From assembly GCA_900472175.1 (NCBI GenBank), contig UCHD01000004.1:400724-464723 (forward strand): a DNA stretch of 64,000 nucleotides. The letters run 5' to 3'. Positions 1 through 9,065 of this stretch are shown here, one piece after another (position 1 is the stretch's first letter; every line of letters begins with the position of its first letter). The position numbers and the translations under genes were made by a program. This DNA is from Hyphomicrobiales bacterium (GTDB taxonomy: Bacteria; Pseudomonadota; Alphaproteobacteria; Rhizobiales; Rhizobiaceae). The notes beneath the pieces are model-generated. The model had not been told where the DNA came from. It searched no databases and saw only the letters and a program-made list of their open reading frames with translations.

Positions 1-374
1 GTCCAGGACAGCCAACCGGTTCCCGTCCGGCTTAACGGCCCCCAATTTTCCAGCTCGATGCCGATCGACGTGCTGTTCAGCCCCGAGTGTTTCTTGCCAG
101 TCCTGTCCGTCCAGGTGCTCTTGCCGGCGTGCCACGCCTTGATGTTGAAGGGCACGCATTGGGTGATATGGCCGGAACGGTCGATGACCAGATGGGCCGA
201 AACCTCGGCACTGGGCTTGGCGAAGTAGCGGGCGATATTGTTGCCGGGGCCTGACGCGGTGAAATGAATGATCAGAAACTGCGGTTCAATCTCTCCGCCG
301 ATATTGGGAGAGCGGATGAATTCGACATTGCTGCCGCCGGATGAAAGCTTATGATTCTTGACGGTGTAACTCAT
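1..374 (-). CDS. N-acetylmuramoyl-L-alanine amidase, AmpD/PGRP fold (partial)
   Basis: Peptidoglycan amidase of the Amidase_2 family, which cuts the bond between MurNAc and the stem peptide. Only the first 124 codons are in the window; the C-terminus lies beyond base 1. The start is the ATG whose complement is at 372-374, preceded on its strand by a GGGGGAGAA Shine-Dalgarno. Two expected zinc ligands are visible: His37 in LIIHFTASG and His82 in KAWHAGKS. There is no signal peptide, so it is probably a cytoplasmic recycling enzyme or a phage-type lysin; no neighbouring phage genes support the latter. The third ligand is outside the window. Confidence 0.85.
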   Translation of the reverse strand, partial: MSYTVKNHKLSSGGSNVEFIRSPNIGGEIEPQFLIIHFTASGPGNNIARYFAKPSAEVSAHLVIDRSGHITQCVPFNIKAWHAGKSTWTDRTGKKHSGLNSTSIGIELENWGPLSRTGTGWLSW

Positions 375-543
375 TGGTTTCTCCCCCAGGCGTGCCTTCT
401 CACGCCAGTAAGAGGGTATCAAAAAACATGGTTAATGCAACTTAATATTGCGTGTTGGTTTTAGTCAATTTTTGGTTGCTGTCGATTGCAACGTCGGGGA
501 CAGGTGGATGGCAAGGCCTTCACCAGCGGGCTTGCGGCGGGCG

Positions 544-1410
544 CTATTCCTGATCGCCAAACAGCGTATCGAGGATTTTTCCTTCCAGCCGCGCCAGTTC
601 CGGCGAGCCGTGGCGGCGGGGGCGCTCAAGCGGGATATCGAGATCAAGCGCGATCCGGCCCTGGTCGATGACGATAACGCGGTCGGCCAGCGCCACGGCT
701 TCCGCAACGTCATGGGTGACCAGCACGGCGGTGAATGCCTGCTGCTGCCAGATGCTTTCGAGCAGGTGCTGCATTTCGATGCGGGTCAGCGCATCGAGCG
801 CGCCGAGCGGCTCGTCGAGCGCCAGGATGTAGGGATGGGCAACAAGGGCGCGGGCGAGAGCGACACGCTGGCGCTGGCCGCCGGATAGCACGGATGGCCA
901 TTCTTCGGCCCGGTCGGCAAGGCCGACATCATTCAGAATGGCCAGCGATTTCTCCCTCGCTTCCGTGCCCTTGGCGATGCCGGTCAGGCCGACTTCGACA
1001 TTCCTGGCGATCCTTGCCCATGGCAGAAGGCGGGGTTCCTGAAACATGATGCGGGTGCGGTTTTCGCCTTCAATGCCTTTGTTGACCGTCAGCGTGCCGG
1101 ACGTCGGCTTGTCGAGACCGGTCAGCAGCCGCAACAGCGTGCTCTTACCACAGCCGCTCTTGCCGATGACTGCGATGAACTGGCCGGCGGGGACATCGAG
1201 ATCGATATTGTCGAGAACGGTCTTGTCGCCGAACTTGCGGCTGACGCCACGAAACGAAAATGCGATGTCGCGGTTGTCGTGGTCGCGCGGTTTTGGCGCG
1301 GCATAGGGGAACCAGTGGCCCGGCGGCGTTTCGCGCAGCGCGCGTGCCTCCGCCGTTTCCTTGACCGGACGGGCTGGCTTGGTCTGTTGATCGAGGGCGA
1401 TGACGGACAT
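544..1410 (-). CDS. ssuB: Aliphatic sulfonate ABC transporter, ATP-binding protein
   Basis: ATPase of an importer for sulfonates used as sulfur source. 288 aa. Walker [10 protein letters not shown] is at residues 83-91, the signature LSGGQ at 176-180 and Walker B ILALDE near 196. The core matches the SsuB/TauB family and has about 45 extra residues at the N-terminus, from MSVIALDQ on. An ATG at 1408-1410 was chosen because the reading frame further upstream overlaps the permease gene. It is the last gene of an ssuA-ssuC-ssuB run read leftward, 32 bases after ssuC. No SsuD-type monooxygenase gene lies next to it, so desulfonation must be encoded elsewhere. Confidence 0.9.
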   Translation of the reverse strand: MSVIALDQQTKPARPVKETAEARALRETPPGHWFPYAAPKPRDHDNRDIAFSFRGVSRKFGDKTVLDNIDLDVPAGQFIAVIGKSGCGKSTLLRLLTGLDKPTSGTLTVNKGIEGENRTRIMFQEPRLLPWARIARNVEVGLTGIAKGTEAREKSLAILNDVGLADRAEEWPSVLSGGQRQRVALARALVAHPYILALDEPLGALDALTRIEMQHLLESIWQQQAFTAVLVTHDVAEAVALADRVIVIDQGRIALDLDIPLERPRRHGSPELARLEGKILDTLFGDQE

Positions 1411-1442
1411 TTCCGGTACTCCGTGTTTCGTTTCGCGAAAAA

Positions 1443-2222
1443 TCAGGCAGTCTGGAAGGCGGGGTGCCATTGCAATGTCAGCCGTTCCAGCAGCCGGGCA
1501 AAGCTGTCGGCGAGCTTGCCGAGCAGGGCGTAGATCAGGATCGACAGCACGACGACATCGATCAAAAGGAACTCGCGGGCCTGCATGGCCATGTAGCCAA
1601 GGCCGGAGGAGGCGGCGATGGTTTCGGCGACGATCAGCGTCAGCCACATGATCCCCAGCGCATAACGCAGGCCGACGAAGATGGCGGGCAGGGCGCCGGG
1701 CAGGATGACACGGAAGAACAGCGTGGTGCGCGACATGCCGTAGACGCGGCCCATCTCGACCAGCTGCGGATCAACGCTCTGGATGCCGAGCAGCGTGTTG
1801 ACGTAGATCGGGAAGAACACGCCGAGCGCCACGAGAAAGAGCTTTGCCTCCTCATCGATGCCGAACCAGAGGATGACCAGCGGGATCAGCGCCAGATGCG
1901 GGATGTTGCGGACCATCTGCAGGGTCGTGTCGGTGAGGTTGCGCGACAGGCCGGAGAGACCATTGGCAAGACCGAAGATCAGGCCGATCGAGCCGCCGAT
2001 GACGAAGCCGGATAGGGCGCGGGCGGTGCTGACACCGATATTGCGGACAAGCTCGCCCGACAGCAGCAGGCGCCAGAAGGCCTCGACCACAGCGGAGGGA
2101 GCAGCCATGACATTCGGCGAGATCAGCTCGGTGCGGGCGGCGATTTCCCAGGCGAGAATGATGAGGGCGGGCAACAGCCAGCCCGTGCCGTTGCGCAGGA
2201 TCGATTGAGCGGTAAATTTCAT
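1443..2222 (-). CDS. ssuC: Aliphatic sulfonate ABC transporter, permease
   Basis: Inner-membrane permease of the BPD_transp_1 family, 259 aa with about six predicted hydrophobic helices. The coupling-loop region around [18 protein letters not shown] (EAA-like motif) contacts the SsuB ATPase. The ATG at 2220-2222 gives a start just before the first membrane helix ([13 protein letters not shown]), as usual for SsuC. It sits between ssuA (88 bases upstream) and ssuB (32 bases downstream), all in one direction, so one operon is likely. Taurine or nitrate permeases share this fold; the partner genes favour sulfonates. Confidence 0.9.
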   Translation of the reverse strand: MKFTAQSILRNGTGWLLPALIILAWEIAARTELISPNVMAAPSAVVEAFWRLLLSGELVRNIGVSTARALSGFVIGGSIGLIFGLANGLSGLSRNLTDTTLQMVRNIPHLALIPLVILWFGIDEEAKLFLVALGVFFPIYVNTLLGIQSVDPQLVEMGRVYGMSRTTLFFRVILPGALPAIFVGLRYALGIMWLTLIVAETIAASSGLGYMAMQAREFLLIDVVVLSILIYALLGKLADSFARLLERLTLQWHPAFQTA

Positions 2223-2310
2223 CCTCTGCCCTTTCCGTTTCGTCGCTAGCCATTTTCGCGTGCCGGTCCGGATTGATGACCGGCACGCTTGCGGTTTCCC
2301 TGGGAGGAAA

Positions 2311-3279
2311 TCAGTTCGACGGTGCCGTCCAGACGGCATCGGCGATAGTGATCTGCTTGGGGATCAGGCCGAGCTTGAAGAACCGGTCGGCGGTCTGCTG
2401 CTGGCTGGCGACGATCTCCGGGGTGATCGGCTCGATGCCGAAGACGGTGCGGTTGGCAGCGATTGTCTGGGCTTCCAGCGGCACACCCGTCACCTCATGC
2501 AGCGCTTCCGCCACCTTGCCGCGATTGGCATCGGCCCAGGCTGCAGCATCCTTCAGGGCGGCGATCGTGGTGGTGACCGTTTCGGGGTGTTCCCTGGCGA
2601 AGTCGCGATTGGCGAGGAAATAGGTTTTGACGTTCAGCGTCTGCGCCGAAGTTGTCAAAATGCGCGGCTTGTAGCGGGTTTCGGCGATGGCGAAGAAGGG
2701 ATCCCAGACGGCCCAGGCGTCGATCTTGTCGCTGGCAAAGGCGGCGGCCGCATCGGCGGGGCTCAGATAGACCGGGGTGATGTCCTTGAAATCGATGCCG
2801 GCTTTTTCGAAGGCCGCTACAACGAGGTTATGGGCCGAGGTGCCCTTGCCGACGCCGACTTTCTTGCCCTTGAGGTCCGCCAGCGACTGGATGCGCGATT
2901 CCGGTTTGACGAAGATGGCTTCGCCGGCGCCGTTGGAGGGAAGGGCGGCGACATAGGTGATGGCGGAGCCTGCTGCCTGGCCGAAGATTGGCGGGGCATC
3001 GCCGGTCCAGCCGACATTGATCGAGCCGACATTCAGCGCTTCGACCAATGGCGGGCCTGCGGTGAACTCGACCCAGGACACGGTGATGCCCTTTGGCTCA
3101 AGGGCCTTCTCGATGATCTGCTGCTGGCGGGCGATGACCGGTAGGCCGGTCTTCTGATAGCCGATCTTGAACTCGGTCAATTCTGCAGCGGCCACGCCGG
3201 CGGCGGAGAGCCCGGAGGCCGCAAACAGGCTGGTGGCGATGAGGCCAGCGCCGAATAGGCGTCTTGTCAGGTTGAGCAT
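2311..3279 (-). CDS. ssuA: Aliphatic sulfonate ABC transporter, substrate-binding protein
   Basis: Periplasmic binding protein of the SsuA/TauA type, 322 aa. The start MLNLTRRLFGAG leads a signal peptide with a hydrophobic stretch and an alanine-rich cleavage region (GVAAAELTEF). Family features include the FTAGPPLVEALNVGSINVG segment, GKKVGVGKGTSAHNL and the DAWAVWDPFFA segment that lines the ligand pocket. It is first in the ssu operon. A paralogue with the same pattern lies alone at 27412-28383. The exact sulfonate cannot be read from sequence. Confidence 0.9.
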   Translation of the reverse strand: MLNLTRRLFGAGLIATSLFAASGLSAAGVAAAELTEFKIGYQKTGLPVIARQQQIIEKALEPKGITVSWVEFTAGPPLVEALNVGSINVGWTGDAPPIFGQAAGSAITYVAALPSNGAGEAIFVKPESRIQSLADLKGKKVGVGKGTSAHNLVVAAFEKAGIDFKDITPVYLSPADAAAAFASDKIDAWAVWDPFFAIAETRYKPRILTTSAQTLNVKTYFLANRDFAREHPETVTTTIAALKDAAAWADANRGKVAEALHEVTGVPLEAQTIAANRTVFGIEPITPEIVASQQQTADRFFKLGLIPKQITIADAVWTAPSN

Positions 3280-3340
3280 CGGATCCCTCTTGTGGTTGGC
3301 GGAGGCGTTTTCCGCGTGATGTGGGATCATGCTAAATAAA

Positions 3341-3356
3341 TCTATTATGATTATAG
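3341..3356 (-). promoter_or_regulatory. AT-rich putative promoter of ssuACB
   Basis: On the minus strand this stretch contains a perfect TATAAT (complement at 3350-3355), followed by ATAATCATAAT overlapping it (3344-3354). It lies about 65-75 bases before the ssuA start in a region much richer in A+T than its surroundings. No good -35 hexamer is seen, which fits an activator-dependent promoter. A closely similar element stands before the second SsuA-like gene (27315-27325). Function is inferred from position and composition. Confidence 0.45.
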
Positions 3357-3446
3357 AGTTTATTTATTTTGTAGATTGAGCATGCGGAGAAATGCTTTTC
3401 CGCGGCGGAAGGGCAATGGGCCGGATTTTTCCGTTGCCGGTTATTA

Positions 3447-3481
3447 CCGTCGCAGCGGCCGGCGCGCCGCCGCTGCGACGG
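3447..3481. repeat. Perfect 13-bp inverted repeat in a divergent intergenic region
   Basis: Arms at 3447-3459 and 3469-3481 are exact reverse complements (CCGTCGCAGCGGC and GCCGCTGCGACGG) around a 9-base spacer. The 319-base gap between ssuA and the next gene holds this repeat, the AT-rich promoter to its left and, at 3582-3588, the Shine-Dalgarno of the next gene. As RNA it would form a very stable stem. There is no T-run after it on either strand, so it is not a typical intrinsic terminator. It could be an operator or leader structure. Confidence 0.6.
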
Positions 3482-3598
3482 GCGCCGACGGAAAACGTCG
3501 AAGCCGCTACTGGACCTCGCAACGGCGGGGCTTCTCCCCTGGCCGAATCTGCCCTATCAACGGCCGGATTTATCAACCTATCCGGGAGTTTTTTGCAC

Positions 3599-4168
3599 GT
3601 GATTGATGAAAGCTTCTTCTACCCCCGCAAACCTGTCGCGATCGTTGCCCTTGGCGATTCGGCGGAGGCGCTGCTGTTGCGCGCGATATTGGAAAGTCTT
3701 GGGGCGGCCGTGACTTTGCATCTGCCCGGAACGCCCGGCGATGCTCTCAAGTGCCTGCAGCGGGAGGAGAAGGATGCCGAATACATCATCCTTTCTGGAC
3801 ATGGTGACGAGAATGGCTTCGTGCTCGGCGAGTTTGTCGACGACATAGACGCCGGGATGCTCATTGACGGTAGCCTGCCTGCCGATGCCCTGGCGGGCGC
3901 AATCCGGTTGCCGGCAAAGACAGTGATCAGTACCGCCTGCGCGACTGGAACGGATGCTTTCGGGCAGGCCTTTCTCACAGCTGGTGCGCGCGCCTATGCC
4001 GCGCCTTCAGACTTTCCGGATGGATCGGCTGTTCCCCTGTTTCTGCACGGCCTGTTCTACGAACTGTTGCACGGCGGGAAGACACTGGAAGAGGCAATTG
4101 CGAAAGCGCAAGCCTTTGACACCGGCAATGAGTTGTCTTTCGTGCTCTTCAAGGCACAAGCGGGCTAA
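3599..4168 (+). CDS. Small caspase-like / CHAT-like protein (putative His-Cys dyad), function unknown
   Basis: 189 aa. A GTG at 3599 with CGGGAG about ten bases before it is preferred; the frame stays open upstream, but that part is low-complexity and covers the inverted repeat. The protein has an IILSGHGDENG segment (His68) and, 46 residues later, VISTACATG (Cys114). Each motif follows a predicted beta strand. A His-Gly and a later Ala-Cys placed this way are typical of clan CD (caspase, CHAT, gingipain) cysteine peptidases. No other domain or signal peptide is present. Function is not known; the peptidase reading is an inference from motif layout. Neighbours (ssu operon, membrane orphan) give no clue. 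Confidence 0.55.
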   Translation: MIDESFFYPRKPVAIVALGDSAEALLLRAILESLGAAVTLHLPGTPGDALKCLQREEKDAEYIILSGHGDENGFVLGEFVDDIDAGMLIDGSLPADALAGAIRLPAKTVISTACATGTDAFGQAFLTAGARAYAAPSDFPDGSAVPLFLHGLFYELLHGGKTLEEAIAKAQAFDTGNELSFVLFKAQAG

Positions 4169-4203
4169 GCGCCGGGGTCGCTTGCGCCGCCGGGCCTCGC
4201 CGG

Positions 4204-4791
4204 TCAATCCAAAAGATCGAACGCGCGAAAAATCCAGATGACCTGGTAGGTGAGGCCGGCGATCAGGAAGGCTGCGTGAAAGCGCCGGTTGGACGTGATG
4301 GCGGCTATGACACATAGGGCGATGTAAACCGCGTTGCGTAGCGGATATTCCACGCCATAAGACAGGAAATACTCCTTACCCTTGACCGCGGTGTCGATCA
4401 GATCGAGCGCGTAGGCGAGCGCCAGGAAGCTGAAGAACCAGGCGCGGCGCGACATGAAATAGTGTTCGTAGCCGCTGTAGTCTTCCATCGAAGTGGGAAA
4501 CAGCAGGACGCAGAGGAAGAAGAAGATGCAGCAATAGGAAATGACGAAGAGATAGACGCTGAAATCGATCAACGGCACCGAGTGCAGCCGGTATTCCCAC
4601 CACCAGAAATAGATCAGGAACAGGAACATGAACAGCACCCAGCCGAGGTGCAGCCAGTAGATTTTTGTCTTGCCGGGATGCTGGACGAACAGCGCCAGGC
4701 CGGTCAGCAGGCGGGCCATCGACAGGCTGATGACCATGCCCATGATGACGCGGATATGCGAGAAAACCTGCGGATCGACGGGCTGGTCCAT
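4204..4791 (-). CDS. Hypothetical integral membrane protein
   Basis: 195 aa, unrecognised. Hydrophobic segments occur near residues 12-35, 45-65, 75-100, 115-135, 145-165 and 170-190, so five or six membrane helices are likely. It is rich in aromatic residues (for example FLIYFWWWEY). There are no charged catalytic motifs and no signal peptide beyond the first helix. It ends 35 bases from the oppositely oriented caspase-like gene. Its start is 27 bases from the end of the yciA-like gene, so the two minus-strand genes could share a transcript. It resembles small uncharacterised inner-membrane proteins of Rhizobiales. Confidence 0.7.
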   Translation of the reverse strand: MDQPVDPQVFSHIRVIMGMVISLSMARLLTGLALFVQHPGKTKIYWLHLGWVLFMFLFLIYFWWWEYRLHSVPLIDFSVYLFVISYCCIFFFLCVLLFPTSMEDYSGYEHYFMSRRAWFFSFLALAYALDLIDTAVKGKEYFLSYGVEYPLRNAVYIALCVIAAITSNRRFHAAFLIAGLTYQVIWIFRAFDLLD

Positions 4792-4817
4792 GTTTCAGGC
4801 CTTTGTGAGTGTCGGGA

Positions 4818-5204
4818 TCAGGCTTCCGGCGGCACCGGTTTCGGATGGCCATTCTCGTCGAGCGCAACCATGACGAACAGCGCATCGGTGACCTTGTCCA
4901 TCCGGTCGGAGAGATAGCGCTGCGCCCAGGCCTCGACCTTCAGCGTCATCGACGTGCGGCCAACCTTGACGACATCGGTATAGATGCAGAGCGTATCGCC
5001 GATCTTGACCGGCATTTCGAAGGCCATTTCCTTGACGGCGGCAGTGACGACGCGGCCACGTGCCCGTTCGGCGGCGCGGATGCCACAGGACAGGTCCATC
5101 TGCGCCATCACCCAGCCGCCAAAGATATCGCCGGCGGCATTGGCATCGGCCGGCATGGCCAGCGTGCGCAGGGTGAGGTCGCCGTTCGGTTTGGCCATCG
5201 TCAT
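4818..5204 (-). CDS. yciA: Acyl-CoA thioesterase, YciA-type hotdog protein
   Basis: Hydrolyses acyl-CoA to free acid and CoA. 128 aa, the usual single-hotdog length. The diagnostic NAAGDIFGGWVMAQMD segment near residues 22-37 carries the active-site Asp and the glycine turn. A later KVGRTSMTLKVEAWA strand is typical of the family. Two starts six bases apart are possible (MTMAKPNGD or MAKPNGD); the first is given. It lies upstream of the membrane orphan on the same strand and diverges from the chemoreceptor gene. Confidence 0.88.
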   Translation of the reverse strand: MTMAKPNGDLTLRTLAMPADANAAGDIFGGWVMAQMDLSCGIRAAERARGRVVTAAVKEMAFEMPVKIGDTLCIYTDVVKVGRTSMTLKVEAWAQRYLSDRMDKVTDALFVMVALDENGHPKPVPPEA

Positions 5205-5410
5205 CGCTCTCCGTTTGATTGGATGTAACCCGATGAGGCGCGATCGGAAAAGACCCCCTGGGCAAATATCCTGCAGCAGGGCACTGCGGCGCGGGCGGTG
5301 TGAACAAACGGTAAATTCCAGCTTATCAATTTTAGCGACGCCCTGTTAGGAAGTTCGAAAATTCCCATCGGTATCGTGCGCCTATAAAATTCTGGAGGGG
5401 ATTTGGCTCA

Positions 5411-7225
5411 ATGAGAAATTTTCGTATTTCGGTGCGATTGTATGCGCTGGTGGGGCTGGCACTTGTGACCATGGCGGCCGTCATGACACTTGGCTTGTTC
5501 CAGGAGCAGGACAAGCTGGTGGTGCAGCGCAAGGCCATGCTGGAGGCGATGAACGAAAACGCGGTTTCCGTATTCGACAGCTATTACAAGCAGGAACAGG
5601 CCGGGACGCTTTCGAAGGCCGATGCGCAGGCGCGCGCCATCGAGGCGATCAAGGCCATGCGTTACCAGGGCAACGGCTATTTCTTCATCACCGACATGAA
5701 GAGCATGATGATCATGCATCCGATCAAGCCGGCGCTGGATGGCACCGACCAGACGGACAACAAGGATCCGACCGGAAAGCACATCTTTGTCGAGTTTGCC
5801 AAGAAGGTTGCGGCTGAAGGCAAGGGTTTCGTCGATTATTACTGGCCGAAGCCCGGTGCCGAAGAGCCGGTGCTGAAATATTCGCATGTGGCCGGATTTG
5901 CGCCCTGGGGCTGGATCGTCGGCACCGGCGTCTATGCCGATGACCTCGCAGCCATGTTCAAGGACGGCCTGATCCGCGTGGCGATGATTTGCGGCCTGGC
6001 GGCACTGATCATCCTGGCGGCCGCTTTCTCGATCGTCCGAAGCGTTGTTGGCCCGATCGAGCGGCTGAAGACTTCTATGCGGGCGATTGCCGACGAGGAC
6101 GTGTCGTCAGCCATTCCCGAAACCGGCCGCAAGGACGAGATCGGCCAGATGGCCGGGGTGCTTGCCGAACTGCGGGATTCCGTCAAGGAGCGCATTGGCT
6201 TGCGGCAGCGCGAAGCCGAGCAGCAGAGCCAGATCGACGACGAGCGGCGCGGCAACGAAACGCGGGCGCAGTCGAATGCCCAGGCTCAGGCCGATGCTAT
6301 GACCACCATTGGCAGCGCGCTTGAAAAGCTGGCAAGCGGCGACCTGACGGCGGAAATTGCCCGGATCGCGCCGGAATATTCCAAGCTGCGCGACGATTTC
6401 AACACGGCTGTCACCGCGCTGCGCGGCGTCATCCAGTCGATCGCCCAGTCGACCGAAGTGGTCTATGGCAGTGCCGGGGACATTTCCGAAGCCGCCAACA
6501 ATCTGTCGCGCCGCACCGAGCAGCAGGCGGCCGCCCTTGAAGAGACGGCGGCGGCCCTGGACGAGATCACGTCGACGGTCAAAAGTGCTTCCGACCGTGC
6601 GGCCGAGGCGCGCGAAATGGTCAACGAGACCAAGGGCAGTGCCGCCAAGTCCGGCGAAATCGTCCGCAACGCGATTGCCGCGATGACGCGTATCGAAGGC
6701 TCTTCGAGCAAGATCAGCCAAATCATCGGCGTGATCGACGAAATCGCCTTCCAGACCAATCTCCTGGCGCTGAATGCCGGTGTCGAGGCGGCGCGGGCAG
6801 GCGAGGCTGGCCGCGGTTTTGCCGTGGTCGCACAGGAAGTGCGTGAACTGGCGCAGCGTTCAGCCGGTGCCGCCAAGGAAATCAAGGAGCTGATCCGCAA
6901 CTCCGCCACCGAAGTCGAGACAGGCGTGACGCTGGTGCGCTCGACCGGTGAGGCGCTGACGGAAATCGAAAGCCTGGTCAACCGGGTGAACGAGCATGTC
7001 GCCTCGATCGCCACCGCTGCCCGCGAACAGGCGACCGGTCTTGCCGAGGTCAACACGGCCGTCAACAGCATGGACCAGATGACCCAGCAGAATGCCGCCA
7101 TGGTCGAGGAGACGACGGCCGCCAGCCAGACGCTGGCGCAGGAGAGCCGCGAGCTGAAGAGCCTGCTGCAGACTTTTCGCCTGTCCACGGACAGCAGGCA
7201 GGGCAGCTACAGCCGCGCCGCCTGA
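5411..7225 (+). CDS. Methyl-accepting chemotaxis protein with single Cache sensor
   Basis: 604 aa transmembrane chemoreceptor. TM1 is at about residues 9-31 and a periplasmic sCache_2 domain at about 38-190, with the family motif GNGYFFITD and a distal [11 protein letters not shown]2 follows near 192-214, then HAMP, a coiled-coil linker and a second HAMP-like segment, and the signalling domain from about 360. The CheA/CheW-binding hairpin is intact ([20 protein letters not shown] near 448). The C-terminus lacks a NWETF-type CheR tether. No che genes are nearby. Family knowledge suggests small carboxylates as ligands, but this is not shown here. Confidence 0.93.
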   Translation: MRNFRISVRLYALVGLALVTMAAVMTLGLFQEQDKLVVQRKAMLEAMNENAVSVFDSYYKQEQAGTLSKADAQARAIEAIKAMRYQGNGYFFITDMKSMMIMHPIKPALDGTDQTDNKDPTGKHIFVEFAKKVAAEGKGFVDYYWPKPGAEEPVLKYSHVAGFAPWGWIVGTGVYADDLAAMFKDGLIRVAMICGLAALIILAAAFSIVRSVVGPIERLKTSMRAIADEDVSSAIPETGRKDEIGQMAGVLAELRDSVKERIGLRQREAEQQSQIDDERRGNETRAQSNAQAQADAMTTIGSALEKLASGDLTAEIARIAPEYSKLRDDFNTAVTALRGVIQSIAQSTEVVYGSAGDISEAANNLSRRTEQQAAALEETAAALDEITSTVKSASDRAAEAREMVNETKGSAAKSGEIVRNAIAAMTRIEGSSSKISQIIGVIDEIAFQTNLLALNAGVEAARAGEAGRGFAVVAQEVRELAQRSAGAAKEIKELIRNSATEVETGVTLVRSTGEALTEIESLVNRVNEHVASIATAAREQATGLAEVNTAVNSMDQMTQQNAAMVEETTAASQTLAQESRELKSLLQTFRLSTDSRQGSYSRAA

Positions 7226-7254
7226 TCCCGTTCAAAAAGACGGAAATGCCGATT

Positions 7255-7290
7255 GCCCGCGTTCGAAAGGACGCGGGCTTTTTCCTTTTT
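7255..7290 (+). terminator. Intrinsic terminator after the chemoreceptor gene
   Basis: Perfect 8-bp stem (GCCCGCGT at 7255-7262 with ACGCGGGC at 7271-7278), 8-base loop, then a T-rich tract TTTTTCCTTTTTG. It begins 30 bases after the stop codon. Confidence 0.85.
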
Positions 7291-7470
7291 GTTGTAAGGT
7301 TGTGACCATGTTGGGTTGCTATCCCTGGGTTTCGTGTCATCGGGAGGCTCGTTTGAGGGGAGGTGCTTGACCCCTACCGGTTTCCCATGAGAATGATGTA
7401 GTGAATCAAGGTGTTACAGCGCACGCCGCCTGGGGCGGGGCGCGTGACGCTACAAGAGAGAGGACTGCGA

Positions 7471-8064
7471 ATGACGCCGTTTCGACGTATTATGATCCGG
7501 ACTACGGCGCTGATGGCGCTATCGATGGGGGTGCTGACGGCGTGCACCGTCGTCGTCGATGAGCCCGGCGGGCGGCCTTATCCTCGGCCGGACCCATCGA
7601 GACCGCAAATGTGCACGATGGAGTACAACCCCGTCTGCGGTGAGCGCGGCAACAATCGCCGGACGTTCGGAAATGCGTGCCAGGCGCGGGCGGAAGGTTT
7701 CCGGATCGCGGGCCGTGGCGAATGCCGGCCTGAGCGTCCCGATTTCGGCGGCGACCGGCCGCAGGTCTGCACCCGCGAATATGCACCGGTCTGCGCCCGG
7801 CAGGGACGCCGCGAGCAGACATTTTCGAACAGCTGCATGGCCGAGGCTCAAGGGTTTCGCGTCGTCGGCCGTGGCGAATGCGAGCGTGGAGACGACTGGC
7901 CCGGCGATGGCTCGGGCATGCGCCCGCCGCGCGAGCCACAGATGTGCACGAATGAATATGCGCCGGTATGCGCGCGTCAAGGCAGGCGGGAGCAGACTTT
8001 CCCGAATAGCTGCACAGCGCAGGCCCAGGGATTCCGGGTCATCGGCGATGGTGAGTGCGACTGA
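7471..8064 (+). CDS. Lipoprotein with three Kazal-type protease-inhibitor domains
   Basis: 197 aa. The start ATG at 7471 follows a GAGAGAGGA Shine-Dalgarno. A lipobox LTAC puts the lipidated Cys at residue 25, so the protein is anchored in an envelope membrane. Three repeats follow, each with four cysteines at identical spacing: C48-C56-C70-C85, C100-C108-C122-C137 and C159-C167-C181-C196. Each contains the Kazal-like core EYxPVC...TFxNxC...GxGEC. Canonical Kazal domains have six cysteines; these have four. Repeats 2 and 3 are nearly identical (PVCARQGRREQTF), pointing to a recent internal duplication. Proline-rich linkers separate them. Likely role: inhibition of serine proteases at the cell surface, from family knowledge only. 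Confidence 0.88.
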   Translation: MTPFRRIMIRTTALMALSMGVLTACTVVVDEPGGRPYPRPDPSRPQMCTMEYNPVCGERGNNRRTFGNACQARAEGFRIAGRGECRPERPDFGGDRPQVCTREYAPVCARQGRREQTFSNSCMAEAQGFRVVGRGECERGDDWPGDGSGMRPPREPQMCTNEYAPVCARQGRREQTFPNSCTAQAQGFRVIGDGECD

Positions 8065-8140
8065 GTTGAGCACAACGGGCAAGCGAACTGTTCCGGCTGG
8101 GGCAGTTTGCTTGCATTCCTGACTGTGGAGTGAATGGATC

Positions 8141-8947
8141 GTGCTGCGGATCGTTTCCTTGAACGCCTGGGGTGGGCGGCTGCATGCGCCGCTGATGCGC
8201 TATCTCACCGATGTCGATGCCGACGTGATCTGCCTGCAGGAGGTGGCGCGCACGCCAAAGGCTCCTTCCGACTGGCTGCTCTATCGCGACCACGGCGTCG
8301 AACTGCAGCAACGGGCCAATCTGTTCGATGAAATCCGGGCAGTGCTGCCCGGCCATGACGGCTTTTTCGCGCCGACAGCGCGGGGAGACCTGTTCGACGG
8401 GGACAGAGCCGTGCCTTCGGAATTTGGCCTCGCGACCTTCGTGCGCTCATCGCTGACGGTGATCGCCCAGGCACAGGATTTTGTGCATGGCGCATTTTCG
8501 CCGGATGGCTGGGGCGCGCATCCACGCGCCCGCAACGCCCATTGCCTGCGTCTTTTCAACCATGAGGACGGGTTTTCAATGACGATCGCGCAAATGCATG
8601 GTTTGCGGGACGTCGCCGGCAAGGGCGATACGCCGGCGCGCGACGCGCAAACACAGGCGCTGGCCGAACTGGTCGGGCGGGTCTGGCACGGTGGCGAGCG
8701 GCTGGTGGTCTGCGGCGATTTCAACGTCTTGCCGGACAGCCGGATGTTCGGATCATTGGCGAAACTCGGCTTGACCGATCTGATCACGTCACGCGGCCAT
8801 ACCGATACACGCACCTCCTATTATGAAAAGCCGGGGCGGTTTGCCGATTACATGCTGGTGACGCCGGATATCGAGGTGATCCGCTTTGATGCGGTTGCCG
8901 AGCCGGAGGTGTCCGATCATCGCGCGTTGGTATTGGAGATGCGGTAG
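8141..8947 (+). CDS. Endonuclease/exonuclease/phosphatase (EEP) family protein
   Basis: 268 aa metal-dependent phosphoesterase. It starts at a GTG (8141), because the conserved first strand VSLNAWGG begins only four residues later. EEP motifs appear in order: LNAWGG, DVICLQEV (catalytic Glu), CGDFNVLPDS (metal-binding Asp/Asn) and the C-terminal SDHRALV (catalytic His). There is no signal peptide, so it is cytoplasmic. Substrate could be nucleic acid, phosphoinositide-like lipid or another phosphodiester; sequence does not decide. It follows the Kazal gene by 76 bases. Confidence 0.85.
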   Translation: MLRIVSLNAWGGRLHAPLMRYLTDVDADVICLQEVARTPKAPSDWLLYRDHGVELQQRANLFDEIRAVLPGHDGFFAPTARGDLFDGDRAVPSEFGLATFVRSSLTVIAQAQDFVHGAFSPDGWGAHPRARNAHCLRLFNHEDGFSMTIAQMHGLRDVAGKGDTPARDAQTQALAELVGRVWHGGERLVVCGDFNVLPDSRMFGSLAKLGLTDLITSRGHTDTRTSYYEKPGRFADYMLVTPDIEVIRFDAVAEPEVSDHRALVLEMR

Positions 8948-9065
8948 GGCGCGTCTTTTCGACAGGGGCTGTTTGGTTGCCGGATTGAAAAAATCTCCGG
9001 CCGGTTCAATTTTTTCGCGCCGTGTGTCGATTCCTGCCGGCACCGTTCGTCGTGGAGGTGTGGGC

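Noticed and set aside
3392..3598. Upstream extension of the caspase-like protein
   Set aside because: The frame is open, but it covers the inverted repeat and is low-complexity; the GTG at 3599 has a better ribosome site.
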